From Labyrinthula sp. Ha (Eukaryota; Sar; Bigyra; Labyrinthulida; Labyrinthulaceae): a DNA stretch of 64,000 nucleotides. Location: contig JAALGZ010000008.1 of NCBI GenBank assembly GCA_015227615.1, positions 124,001 through 188,000 of the forward strand, read 5' to 3'. Positions 33,527-44,321 of the stretch are shown here, in pieces. The notes under the pieces are model-generated. The model saw nothing but the letters and a program-made list of their open reading frames with translations. It was not told the DNA's origin and made no database searches. How positions within the stretch are numbered: the stretch's first letter is position 1; the number at the start of each line of letters is the position of its first letter. The translations under genes and the position numbers were made by a program.

Positions 33527-35747
33527 ATTAGAAACTTAAAATGGAAAGTACTATTTAAGAAGAAACAAAATGTGTTAAATGAGATTAAATCTTCTTAAAC
33601 AATAATAAATGACGTTGTGGAAGAATATACTCATCATTCATTGCTCCGCTGTTAAATCGAAGCATAAAATAGACTAGTTACTACATAAAATATTCAACAC
33701 TTACTACTCTGACTGTGTAAATGGAAAACCGAACGTTTTCTATATCATTAGATATATTAAGCTTAAGATACCATATAGATTTAACAAAACCTGCCAAGAC
33801 AGCTATCTCATAGAAAGCACCAAGTAAAATACATTCTAAAAGAGTTCTGTCTTTACTCTTAGCAACCGCGAAACCTGAATTATCCCACAAAGCAATAATT
33901 TTCTCTTTTTAGCTTTTAACCCTATGTGTCAGAAGTTTGAATAACAGAGCCTCTACAACAGTAAGGCTTTTTTTATGTAGTTGGCGTGTGTTGGCATTGT
34001 TTCGAAGAAAAGTATTCCATATGACTCCTACTTAGAGTGGCGCTCAAACATGCCAATCACTTAGAGAATATTTTTAGCAACTATTTTATTGTTAATAGAT
34101 TATCTTCAATGTCCCTACTATGATAAATTGCTATGCGCGTTTTCTCTGAGTACTAAAACATATTCCCTACCTATAAAGAAAACCGGTGAGTGTACAGATG
34201 TTCTACATATTAGAACAAATAAAAGAATATAATACTCTCGATACTTATTTCTTTTAATATATTTAACTTAAATAGCTTACACGTGTCATTTATCTTTGAC
34301 TCTATATCCTTTTATTCTTTCATTAACTATCAACAGCTATAGGAAAATAGGTGTATTGAAAAATAAACATGACTTTGAAAGATGTTACGTTTATGACGAA
34401 TGGATAATGAATTGCATCAGCCAAGACTTGTAATCTCCAAGTTATTTTGATCACCAATTTTTAAGTTAGTAATGGAGATGATAAAACTTACCAGGAATCA
34501 AAATTTTCAAACGATGATTTTATCTATCAATGAAAAGTATAAAACTTCTAAAAGTATCACATGGCTTTGAATGTATTTTCATGACCAAACAACCATCAAC
34601 ATATAATTAAAATCAATGAGAACTAATTAAAATCAATCATCAAGAAAAACAGAGCCAAAGTATTATTGTGAAATTAGGAATAAGTAAGATCTTGTCGCTA
34701 TTCTTAACTTAGGGTTTCGACTTGATAAAAAACAAAATAAAATGTGCTTACTGGGGTAATGTTCCAATATCGCCTGAAATATAGTATCTTTTAGCGGTTC
34801 AAATAACTTGATTTCAGATGAAAACTTGTTTGAAAGACAAAGGGCAGTACGCGTATAGAATTTTCCGTAGTGGAGTTTTAATGCGTTACATGGTGTCAAA
34901 ATAAAGAAACTTGCTGCCCCATACGTATATGTTATTTCTTCAGAATACAGAAAAGAGTTTAGAAAGTTTAAGTTGTATTGCACAAAAGAAAGCATATGAA
35001 TAGAAGGTGTTGTGTTCGAGGAGAAAACATTTGAAGAAAGTTTTCTTTGTTTCGTTGCAATAATATTTATGAGCTAAACAGTTTTAAAAAATGATTAAAG
35101 CTAATTTTTCGGATATCCTACATATAGTTTGTTTTATCCGATGTTAGACCCAATTCAAAAGGTTGACACCAAGTTCTCCTTGTAATTAATTGGTATGAGC
35201 ACAACTTGCTTTCACAATTAAACTTAGGTAACGAAAGCGTCAATGTGGTTTCAAGTATAAAAAAATTTAAACTCTCATAAAACTGCATAGATGATTTAGT
35301 ATGTAATAACTTTTTGTTTGACATTTGTCAACACAAGTTGAACATTTCTACTCGTTATGAACAGAATCATGTTGTTAAGTAAGTTTGGGTGACGAAGTTA
35401 TCCTGGGAAGTGCAAGGTATTACCCTATTTGCAGAGTAAGCGACTTATACTTTTTTTAAATGTAAACTTTGGTGTTTTAAACTAAGAATCTTGAACAATA
35501 CCTCGTTCAAAAATTGCTTGGTGATAGCTTTTAGTAATTCTTAAAAGTTGAGTCAGCACCTAATACTTTTGAAGACTTATCAGCAATACTTTACCTAAAT
35601 TAAAAAAAGGGTGAAAAAAACCACGCTTTATCTTTATTATTTAAGCTTTAAGTCTTTCATGAAGTCGGTCCTACTTCGGTTACTCTAATAGTTTTTAATA
35701 TGAAAAAATCAATTTGCACATCATGCCACGTCATCATAGTCATTAGA

Positions 35748-35768
35748 ATATATATATATATATATATA
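35748..35768. repeat. (AT)n microsatellite
   Basis: About ten uninterrupted AT units, 260 bp before the small gene at 36026. Confidence 0.95.
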
Positions 35769-36025
35769 GATGGATTACGGAGTTCAACTCTCGCAAGGCT
35801 TTATTGTGGACATGATGGTTGAGTACTTGGAAACATATGATTTGATACAAATTCGAAGTATATTATTAACATTATTCATTTATAGAAGTTTCTAAAACAT
35901 TGAGAAAAGAGTTTTCACCATTTTTGTGGCGAATGTATACTAGGCCAGGAACTCTACTCAAAACATTAACAAAGCCAGAACTCACCTTCCGTGTACAGGC
36001 AACGAAAGAAAAGAAAAAATTAAAT

Positions 36026-36512
36026 ATGGTAGTTTAAGTTTTTGTTCTTCATATGTCAGGTTGAAATCAGTTCATGTGAAGTAACTGAAGTGGATCTCAA
36101 TAGCCCAAAGATCTTGAAAGACTATTATATAATAGTAGCTCTTCCTTTACACGTAAGACTATACCTGTTTAAATCTCTGTCAAAAAGCTATCTGGTACGA
36201 AATAATAAAGATATAAAAAAAGCTGTTTTCCAAGGCTTTTTGACTGGAACGCACCTAGCCCTTAATTTTATCGATGTCTGCTCTTCTTGTGAGTGCTGTT
36301 ATGCCAAGAACCTTTTCCTTTTCATTACCCAGGACCACAAGATGCAAATCACTTGTTTTTTTTGTTTATTTCAACATGTTATTTTGGTTTCTCAAAACAT
36401 ATATTCTTATAATGTTTTGACTAAAGTATTGTCTTATCTTCAAGAAAATCAATATTTACTTATAGAAGACGCAATAGAAATGCTACAAGGACGGAGAATG
36501 ATCTCAATGTAA
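36026..36512 (+). CDS. small protein of unknown function, possibly with a two-codon first exon
   Basis: The main frame is open from 36042 to 36512 but has no usable ATG near its start. A GT-AG intron of 28 nt (36032-36059) would join ATG GTA (36026-36031) to GTT GAA, giving MVVEISSCEVTEVDLNSPK and so on, 152 residues in all. The product is helix-rich, has a cysteine cluster (CSSCECCYAK, about 86-95) and ends in YLLIEDAIEMLQGRRMISM. No signal peptide; the central hydrophobic stretches are too broken for sure membrane segments. I recognise no family. Support comes from its length, the intron size matching the other introns here, and its tail-to-tail position 95 bp from the RGS gene, the same arrangement as other genuine pairs in the window. 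Confidence 0.45.
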
Positions 36513-36607
36513 TTTTTTTTATCAATAACAACTCTAACACTAAATGGCTAAATAACTGAATTGTATAAATAACATTGTGAAGGGACAAAAAACTAAAGCA
36601 TCAGGAA

Positions 36608-38044
36608 CTAAATGCTTGGAGACAAGAATGCATCAGAGGTAACGTTCAAAGGATTTGTTCCCATGTATTGTGCAAACGTTTCAGTTCGCATGAATCTAGA
36701 ATAACTATCACTGGACATAAGTGCATAGACCTGGTTTATGGCTTCATCAAATAAGTCGCTATATACCTCGTTCTTGGATATAGAATCCTGGATGCGCTGC
36801 TTTACGTCATAACCTAGATTAACCTGACCTTTCGCGACTGCTTCATCTGAAATATACCTCTTGTAAAGATTCTTTGCAGATGGGACTGGATTACTTATAT
36901 GACTAAATTCTTTTTTCCATGCTCGTGCAGTTTCATAGAAGTTCAAGTTTTCAACTGAGAACTCGTATATCAAATGTGATCTAAATAGTTTTGCACCACT
37001 TGGGGAAGAAAGAAGTTCTGTCAAAGGGACACTATATTCAATTTTGAGAACCTTTGGGGAGTACACTTTGTAAATAGGAAGAGTTACTGAAATTAGAACC
37101 GAAGCCATTATTCCAATACCAGCTATAATCCCATAATCAAAGTGTATTGATTTATCTTCATCGTAAATATCAAAAGGATCAACTATAGCAAAGAATATCC
37201 CAGTTAAAGTTATACTTAATCCAACTTGGAAAAACATATTTATTTCATTTAAGATGCCAAAAGGATCTGGATATTTATTCGCTAGTTTTCTCTGTACAAG
37301 GAGAAACGCAATAAACAGTGCAGTTGGAAAGGCATTGAAAAAAACTCCTACGAAGGAATTTATTGTCGAGTCACTAATTGTACATTCTTGTGCTACCCCT
37401 AAACTTGGGCAGTTCATAATTGCAGGAGCAAGAGCATATGTAATAGATATCAATAACAAAAATGTAAGGAGGCTGGTTTTAAATGTTGCACTGGTATATT
37501 TTTTGAAGCTTAGAATCTTTTGATAATCTTTATCCTGAGTTGGAGAGGCTACAGTGGTTGATGAAATAGCTGTACAACGCTTTACCCGTTCTCTCTGAAT
37601 CTGTCGCGTTACTTTTTCCTGGTACTCAGAAAGTAATTTGTTGAATTTCATGTATAAAAGCCAATGAAAAACACGAGCGAACTGAGAAAGTAATAAGAGG
37701 GGCACTGTTAGGTTGTAAGTAAACGAAAAAAAGACACAATCGTGCACCAGGGCGTGACGTTTGAACCCTGAATCAACGTAGGAGGGCGAGGTACCACGAC
37801 GGTAAGCTGAAGCAAGGAGGTTAGAATATCCAGCCAAAGCTATCAGAATAACTTCTGGAAAGAAGGAGCGCTTTGCCAAGTACGGATGAGCTCTTTTGAT
37901 GAACCAAAGGAGGAGGGAGAGTGTAATTATGGAAACGAAAAAGATGAAATATATCATAGAGAAAGCAGCTAACTCATCACTGATTCGAAAGGTTTCTTCT
38001 CTTATGCACTTGTTTGTTGTGTTCAAACTTTCTAAAAAATTCAT
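36608..38044 (-). CDS. seven-transmembrane receptor with C-terminal RGS domain
   Basis: 478 residues, one exon. Hydrophobic segments at about 28-49, 62-82, 100-130, 190-212, 228-252, 268-290 and 300-325 give seven membrane passes. The C-terminal cytosolic part (about 335-465) is an RGS domain: TELLSSPSGAKLFRSHL, FSVENLNFYETARAWKK, a GYDVKQRIQDSI helix and VYALMSSDSYSRFMRT. RGS domains speed GTP hydrolysis by G-alpha subunits. The fused 7TM-RGS layout is that of plant AtRGS1 and similar proteins in some fungi and protists, where the receptor half senses a signal such as sugar and keeps G-alpha inactive. The organism should therefore have a heterotrimeric G protein. The 7TM half is too diverged to name a ligand. 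It is convergent with the small gene at 36026. Confidence 0.85.
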   Translation of the reverse strand: MNFLESLNTTNKCIREETFRISDELAAFSMIYFIFFVSIITLSLLLWFIKRAHPYLAKRSFFPEVILIALAGYSNLLASAYRRGTSPSYVDSGFKRHALVHDCVFFSFTYNLTVPLLLLSQFARVFHWLLYMKFNKLLSEYQEKVTRQIQRERVKRCTAISSTTVASPTQDKDYQKILSFKKYTSATFKTSLLTFLLLISITYALAPAIMNCPSLGVAQECTISDSTINSFVGVFFNAFPTALFIAFLLVQRKLANKYPDPFGILNEINMFFQVGLSITLTGIFFAIVDPFDIYDEDKSIHFDYGIIAGIGIMASVLISVTLPIYKVYSPKVLKIEYSVPLTELLSSPSGAKLFRSHLIYEFSVENLNFYETARAWKKEFSHISNPVPSAKNLYKRYISDEAVAKGQVNLGYDVKQRIQDSISKNEVYSDLFDEAINQVYALMSSDSYSRFMRTETFAQYMGTNPLNVTSDAFLSPSI

Positions 38045-41000
38045 ATGTATTATTGTGTTTTCTATTTCAGTTAACTACTGGTATAGTCAAGTGCAGAAGT
38101 TCCCAGGACGGTGCCAAAATTGTGTATCTCTTGGACTGCAGTAATGCACCATGAAAATATGTACGACAACATTTTGTTTGTGTTTTTCATTCGTATGCAA
38201 ATAACCTGGTAAAAGGGTAAACAGTAAACGAATATTCATTCAGATATTATAGTTGGTTCTCACCATTATCAGTCATATTTGATCGGTCAATAAGACCTGT
38301 TATGTTTTCTAAACAATACAGTACACAATAAGTATCCCTTTCTTTTGAGGGATACTGAAGCCACTTAAAAGCAGAAGATAAGCTTCTCGTCAGCCGATGT
38401 GTCTTCCCAACTTAGTTATGTTTCTCCTTTAAATAACAAAGTTATTATTTTATTTGCTCATAAGAAGAGGAGACATGATTCTTCATAAAAATCTTTGACT
38501 CAACTTTCAGCAGCTATCAATGAGAGCTGAAGAATAAATGGCAACATAATAACTCAAAAGATAAGCAATATTCCTGAGGTTTAAACTAATGGAGTTCACA
38601 AGGAAATTAACGAAAATGCAATGGGTTCATTGCACAGTTAGACTCGATAATTTATAGTGGCTGTGGACATGGAGGCAAGTGTAAACTAGGGCTTCAGTCT
38701 AACCAGTTATACTGTCTCAAATACCATGGTCCTAATTAACTTAAAGTGATAGTAAAAGCAGTGTGTTTGAGAACTTTCTAATTAATCAAAAGAAGTATGA
38801 GTAAGAATGCCATTGGAGTGGCAAATAGCACTGACCATAGGAAACATCAAACTGTTTTACATTTTTCCATGCAGGCATTTGACGAGTTATATCTTAAGAA
38901 CTTACTGAAAGAATTAATATATTTTTATCTGATTAATTAGGAGAATATTTGGAAATCTATCTAACCGAAGCTATTTTCTGATGGCATAGAATTATAATTA
39001 GTGTTCTCGTAGTAGATTATTAAACATAAACAAGTACTCTAATTAATACGGAAAATATTTCATGGTTCCTATGATAGTGTTGCACTGTAATTTATCTTTT
39101 GAACGATTAACACTAGGTAGATGTCATAGTAGATGCAAGATACTTAATTCGCTCAGCTCTCTATTATTTCAACTCCCTAAGAAGTAAAGCGTACATAGCT
39201 AACTCACAGTCTATTTCCAAAAAGTAAATGTAGAAAGATGGTTTGGTATTATAAAAGAAAATGAGCTATCTGCTTAATACTTAGCAGTTTTCTCGCTAGT
39301 TTCTGCTTCTTGCAACTTGGCCAGCTCTATTTTTCCCCAATAATGTTAGCCTTAAATTCTAAATATATTATAGGATTTCTGGTAGAAACAGTGCTGCAAG
39401 AAGCAACAACTAAAGCTGAAATAGTTTTGTCCCTACAATAGTTCCACATTATAATACTACTACTTACATATGATTATCTAAAAGCAATTCTTGAATGAAA
39501 ATAATAGTATTTCTATTTAGATAAATTATCTGTAGAACGAATTCATTTTATGGCTTTTATAGAACCGATGTCCTAAGTATCCATTAACCATGTAGGCTAA
39601 TTTCGGAGAGGATCTACTTTGGGATCCATGCGATAAGAAAATAATTAATATATGCACACCAGACAGCAACCAGAAGAAATTCGAATAAATTCAACTTTAA
39701 TTCTATAAATTGAGACTTGTACGTCTTTATTCTGGTTAAAGCTCTCGACTATTAAATTTTTTTGTCATAATGCCATAGCACCAATATTATCCACACCCTA
39801 CCTAACTAGAGTCAGGTCTAATGAAAATGATTTGCACGAACATACAAGGTCTCTAAAGAATTGATCCCCTACGCTGATACTTAATTTTTTTTAACCGCAT
39901 CTAAACGTTGTTACATCTGTTTATATACAATAATCAGATGCATAATATTTAATGATTTATAGAGTAAACTACCTTCCAATTGTAGAAGTAATTATCTGCC
40001 TAATGGCGTTTTTTAAGTTGTATCACATCCTAGAGTCAACGAATCTTCCATTGTGATATTTGAAAGTGCAGGGAATTTATTTGATTCTTATAAAACAAGC
40101 TGCGATTATAAATAGAGCACAATTAATTAAATAATAAATGTAAAAGGCCAAATAGCAAGAAAAAATATCTTTAATTAGAACTTGATGTGAAACTCATCTA
40201 CTAAGTAATAAATTCATTAAATGATCTCTAATAGCACAAACTAGCCATATATATCGTCAATCTGAGTACTACACCTGTTTGAGGTTCGAAGGGAATCTTA
40301 AAAGGAATCTATGAATTAATATAACAAATAAAGTTTCAACCTCTTATATGTTTTCTATGGCATCAATAAAGTCGAACACCAGTAGAAGTTTATCGAAGAA
40401 ATATTTCTTATGATTGTCTTAAGCTTGATAATCAATGATAAAGAGGTTAAATTTCGAGACAATCTCATATTTGCTTGGACTTACGGGTCAACAGGAAATA
40501 GGGCCAGAAATCTGTAATTTGTCATAACTGCTTGAACTCCTCCTGGTCTAATTAAATTCGTAGTGTAGTACATCAAAGAGATTGGAACATATGTGAAGTA
40601 CAACTCAGATATGGATATGAATATAGTAGCAACGTATGCTGAAAGCTACAGGTGTGATTATATTCCTAAAAAACCATTTAGCTAGGTAGTTTTTTGATGG
40701 AGTTTCAAGTGGCACGATCCTGAAACTTCTTAGAATGTAGATAACAAAAAACCTTCAAAATATACAATATTCTCTTGGGTATTTTTCCATAAAGCAAGAA
40801 ACAAACCATGCTTAATTCGGAGCCAACGGAAAGTTCAATGGTGCCAATCCACAACAAAAGAAAGTCCCTAAGGAAAGGAACGAACTTTAACGAGTCAAAA
40901 CGGACAAGGAAATCAGTTTTGATGAGTTCATGTTACCATGAAATTTCCAACAGCTACCAAAAGTTTACTTAAAGTTATACAGGTTAGTCAAACCTACAAT

Positions 41001-42361
41001 AGACACTTTGTACACAAGGTTTTAGCTGTATGTTCCATCAAACAAATGGTTCATCCCTCCTTCTTACTAAACCTATCAAACAACATCAGCCAAAAACCAG
41101 TCTTTACCAATCATATAGATAGTACATCTACGAAGGCTCTCCTCCCCCTCTTGTGTCTTTTAAAGCAAGAAGTAGATTCTCTTTCGCCTCACGGAAATAT
41201 GGCAGAATTATACTGATTTTTGTCATCTTGCTTCTGCTTGATTTGTCTCATCAAACTACATTTATATTTTCTTGTCACATGATAAACGAAGAGACACTCT
41301 TACAGCTTTAGTTGAAATTAATTTTATATATAGTCAAGAATTCGAAAAAGTTATACACAAACGCCTAGTTAATTTCTAATATAGTAACTGTATAATATGT
41401 GGGAAAAGAATAACGTTTTAAGTAGCAAAGACAAGAACACACTAATACGACCTTTCAGGAAAACCATGTAAGGAAGCTAATCTATTTTCCAGTGACCAGG
41501 AATTCAAGAACGGCAAAAACATCCTATAAAAAGTTTTATATATTTTTTTGCTTGCGCCGATTTAATTTTCATATAGTAATCGGACGTAGCTCGGCTTTAC
41601 ACCCCCGAAACGCTTCGTCACATTTCAGAATATCGGAACCATTTAGATCAAAGTATAATTTCAAAGAGGTAACTAGACTTTGATTTTGAGTGTATTACGC
41701 TATGGAATAGATACAGATATTGGTTCGTGATATTATTTATTTATTCAACTTCAACCCTTAGAATGACTTAACGGTGTGGGAGGACTAACAGCAGAGCGCT
41801 ACATAGGATTGTGCTCCTTAAGGTCGTATCAGATGCATCATGTGGAAATATGGCATCGGAAATAGCTAATTGAGATAAATTTATAGGACATAAGTCAAGA
41901 AGAATATAATAATTGGCCAGTTTTGATAAAACAAAAACAATGGTAAGTTCAAAATTAATCATGCTGTGTGGCAAACATTTTTTTTGGGACATATGACCTT
42001 CAAAGAACCTATTCTCTTTAATTCGAATATGTATTGACATGATTAGATTATATTTGGAAAACTATTAGAATTACAAAGCCAATAGATGGTACTATTAGCT
42101 GCCGCTAGAAGCGTAGAAGTACTGTAGTTCAAATAAGTGTAGGAAATAAAATTATATAACTTCATACGGGAGATGTTAAGAAGAAAATATAAAAAATATA
42201 CACGGTGAAAAGTTAGTTAATATGTTAAATTATTACTCTAAATAAATTTCCAATCGTTTGCATCAGTTTTGTTATTTCCTTCGTAATTTTATAGACCTGG
42301 CTCGAGGCAAAGAGAGACAGCTATATCTCTGAAGAACAAGGGGACATTACTGTGATTTCAA
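38045..42361. other. gene-poor interval of 4.3 kb
   Basis: No confident gene or RNA. A 92-codon ATG frame at 40938-41216 has no motif and is of a length expected by chance. An imperfect inverted repeat (TGCTTCTTGCA near 39310 with its complement near 39405) is the only local structure I noted. Confidence 0.5.
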
Positions 42362-42964
42362 ATGAATATTCCACCTGAACACCCAAACGATGAAATATCC
42401 AAAACTCTCGCAAGAGGCAACGTTGTAACATTCTTCGACATTTCTATAGCTGGCCAACCCCAAGGTAGATTATATTTTGAGCTCTACCGACCAATCGTAC
42501 CTAAAACTGTTGAAAACTTTCGGCAGTTCTGCACAGGTGAGCACAAGCTAAACCGCAAACCTGCTGGATACTTGAACTCTACATTCCACAGGGTAGTAAA
42601 AGGTTTCGTCATACAAGGAGGTGATTTCCTAAACGTAATTTCTTTTTAATTTTATCTTCAGAACGATGGAACCGGAAATATTAGCATTTATGGAAGCTCT
42701 TTTAGAGACGAGAATTTCAAACTCAAACATGACGAAGCGGGAATCCTTTCAATGGCAAACGCTGGAAAAGATACTAACGGATGTCAATTTTTTATAACTA
42801 CTGCGAAGGCATATCAACTGGATGACAAACATGTTGTCTTTGGTAAAGTTCTTAAATCTGGAAAAGGGATGTCTCTTGTCAAGAAAATAGAACGTTTGAA
42901 TACTATTCCTGGTACTGATAAACCGCAACTTGATGTTGTAGTAACTCAATGTGGCGAAATATAG
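42362..42964 (+). CDS. PPIH: cyclophilin H-type peptidyl-prolyl isomerase (U4/U6 snRNP), one 27-nt intron
   Basis: Exons 42362-42634 and 42662-42964; the 27-nt GT-AG intron (42635-42661) holds an in-frame TAA. Splicing gives [17 protein letters not shown], exactly collinear with the family, and 191 residues. The single cyclophilin domain is nearly complete from residue 20. Catalytic FHR is at 75-77, QGGDF at 85-89, MANAG at 122-126 and QFF at 133-135. The sequence is closest, from memory, to human PPIH ([17 protein letters not shown], ending QCGEI versus QCGEM), the isomerase of the U4/U6.U5 tri-snRNP that binds PRP4. The tryptophan that contacts cyclosporin (Trp121 in CypA) is Gln143, so the drug should bind poorly. 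It is convergent with the Myb-like gene, 72 bp apart. Confidence 0.9.
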
Positions 42965-43036
42965 TATCAACTGGAAATTCCCAAGAAAAGACTTTAAGTT
43001 AAATATACACATAAGGTAATATTTACTATTCAGGGC

Positions 43037-44221
43037 TCAAACCAACCCATGCTTTTCCTTGAGCTGTTCGAAAGCAAGATAATATTCTTTAAAAGAAACA
43101 GCACCTTCTCTCTTCTTAGAAATTCTTTCTTTCATAGTCTTATAGTGTCTCTTCAGCGCCTTTGCTGTTCTAAATCCTCTAGAATCTACAGAACACTTTA
43201 CAATCTTCTTCTTTCCAGATGGAGTTTGTGGCGGCCCTCCTTCCGGCTCGTTCTCCACTCCAGGCCCCATCAACCCACCAGATGGCCCTCCAACAGGGGT
43301 AGCCTGGCCAAACGGGTGCATGTCAACCGGTCCATTCAAACTAGTATCAACTTCTGTACCAGGACCAAAACCTTCACTCTGCCCGGCAAAAGTCTCCTTC
43401 GGTGCTTCTCTTAAATATCCAGATTTCTCCTCGGCGAAGCCAAAGCCAATGCAAGCTCTTTCATAGTTCTGTTTCACTTCATCCCACATATCAGTTCCCT
43501 TCTGTGCAGTCAGAGCGCCACGATCGAAAAGGATATCGAACACGCATCCTACAAGAACTACCTCTTCGTGCTTCGTCCACTGATGCCAGGAACGAGCTCG
43601 TTCCTCCGCAGATGCTTTTAATATACTAGGCAACCTCTGCAGCTTCCCTAAACCAGCAAAATCCCCATCATCAGCACCGCTCTGCTCTTTGTTCCCTCTA
43701 CCGACAAAAGTTCCTGAGCTCTGGACAACTTCGCTGATTGATCGCAAAACATCTTGTGAGGAATCTGCCGAAAGTCTTGGCACCTTGTGCAACTTGGGAA
43801 ATGGATCTTCTAAACCAGGTGTCGTTCTTTTCCGGGGAAAGTCAAACGAGTCAGTTGGTTCAACCAGCTGATTGGTGAGTGCTGGGGGCTTTAAAGTTGA
43901 TCTTGAAGGCTCAGTATGTGAATTCATCACCATTTTCCTCATATGTTCAATCTGGGGATCAGGTTTCAATTTCTCTGGAGGAAGCTGACTCTGTTCCTGC
44001 TCTTGTCCAGTTTGGTCCATTTTATATAGTTGCTGATTATCTTTGGAATCCGGAGCAGTCTGGGGCTCATTTAACGCGGAGCTAGATGCCAAGGTCGGTT
44101 GGATGTCATTTTGATCGGGTTTGGGCGTTTCTGCCAGGTGCGTGTCTGTATCAACGGTGCTTTGGTCGTGAGTTGAGTTTAGATCATTTGGATTCTCGTT
44201 TAAGTCAAGTTCAGTGCCCAT
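43037..44221 (-). CDS. Myb/SANT-like putative DNA-binding protein
   Basis: 394 residues, one exon, clear ATG. The first 200 residues are low-complexity, rich in Gln, Pro, Ser, Thr and Asp, with an RKR patch near 133. A Myb/SANT-like start, WHQWTKHEEVVLVGCVFDI (about 212-230), is followed by a helix with DMWDEVKQNYERA. A Gly/Pro-rich insert (about 280-335) separates it from RGFRTAKALKRHYKTMKERI (about 348-367), which looks like the recognition helix of a SANT/trihelix unit. The spacing is unusually long, so either the domain carries a large insert or there are two separate units. The likely role is a nuclear transcription or chromatin factor. It shares a 100-bp bidirectional promoter with CDC40. 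The DNA-binding call is an inference from pattern only. Confidence 0.7.
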   Translation of the reverse strand: MGTELDLNENPNDLNSTHDQSTVDTDTHLAETPKPDQNDIQPTLASSSALNEPQTAPDSKDNQQLYKMDQTGQEQEQSQLPPEKLKPDPQIEHMRKMVMNSHTEPSRSTLKPPALTNQLVEPTDSFDFPRKRTTPGLEDPFPKLHKVPRLSADSSQDVLRSISEVVQSSGTFVGRGNKEQSGADDGDFAGLGKLQRLPSILKASAEERARSWHQWTKHEEVVLVGCVFDILFDRGALTAQKGTDMWDEVKQNYERACIGFGFAEEKSGYLREAPKETFAGQSEGFGPGTEVDTSLNGPVDMHPFGQATPVGGPSGGLMGPGVENEPEGGPPQTPSGKKKIVKCSVDSRGFRTAKALKRHYKTMKERISKKREGAVSFKEYYLAFEQLKEKHGLV

Positions 44222-44282
44222 TTGTGACAGTTGAATGGCTTATTCTGTCAAGATGTTTTCTTCTTTACTTCTCTTTTGCTTT

Positions 44283-44317
44283 GAATTTTGGGTAATCGGG
44301 GTAATTGCCCAAAATTC
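44283..44317. promoter_or_regulatory. inverted-repeat promoter element between CDC40 and the Myb-like gene
   Basis: Left arm GAATTTTGGGTAAT (44283-44296), 7-nt spacer, right arm ATTGCCCAAAATTC (44304-44317); 13 of 14 arm positions pair. It lies 4 nt before the CDC40 ATG and 61 nt before the Myb-like ATG. A symmetric element in a divergent promoter could drive both genes. Confidence 0.55.
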
Positions 44318-44321
44318 TGTA

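Larger units (their letters stand above)
33248..36025. other. gene-poor interval of 2.8 kb
   Basis: Nothing recognisable apart from two (AT)n microsatellites (33504-33526 and 35748-35768). Open frames are under 115 codons and of chance type. Confidence 0.5.

Noticed and set aside
39300-39420. Imperfect inverted repeat built on TGCTTCTTGCA
   Set aside because: Only about 11 paired bases over a 100-bp gap, no terminal duplication and no coding content.
40938-41216. 92-codon ATG frame faintly like a retroelement segment
   Set aside because: The resemblance is too weak; no catalytic motif or flanking element parts.
44235-44321. Longer N terminus for CDC40 with a signal-like leader
   Set aside because: CDC40 is nuclear and the extra region overlaps the inverted-repeat promoter element; MKKILAYGS fits the family start.
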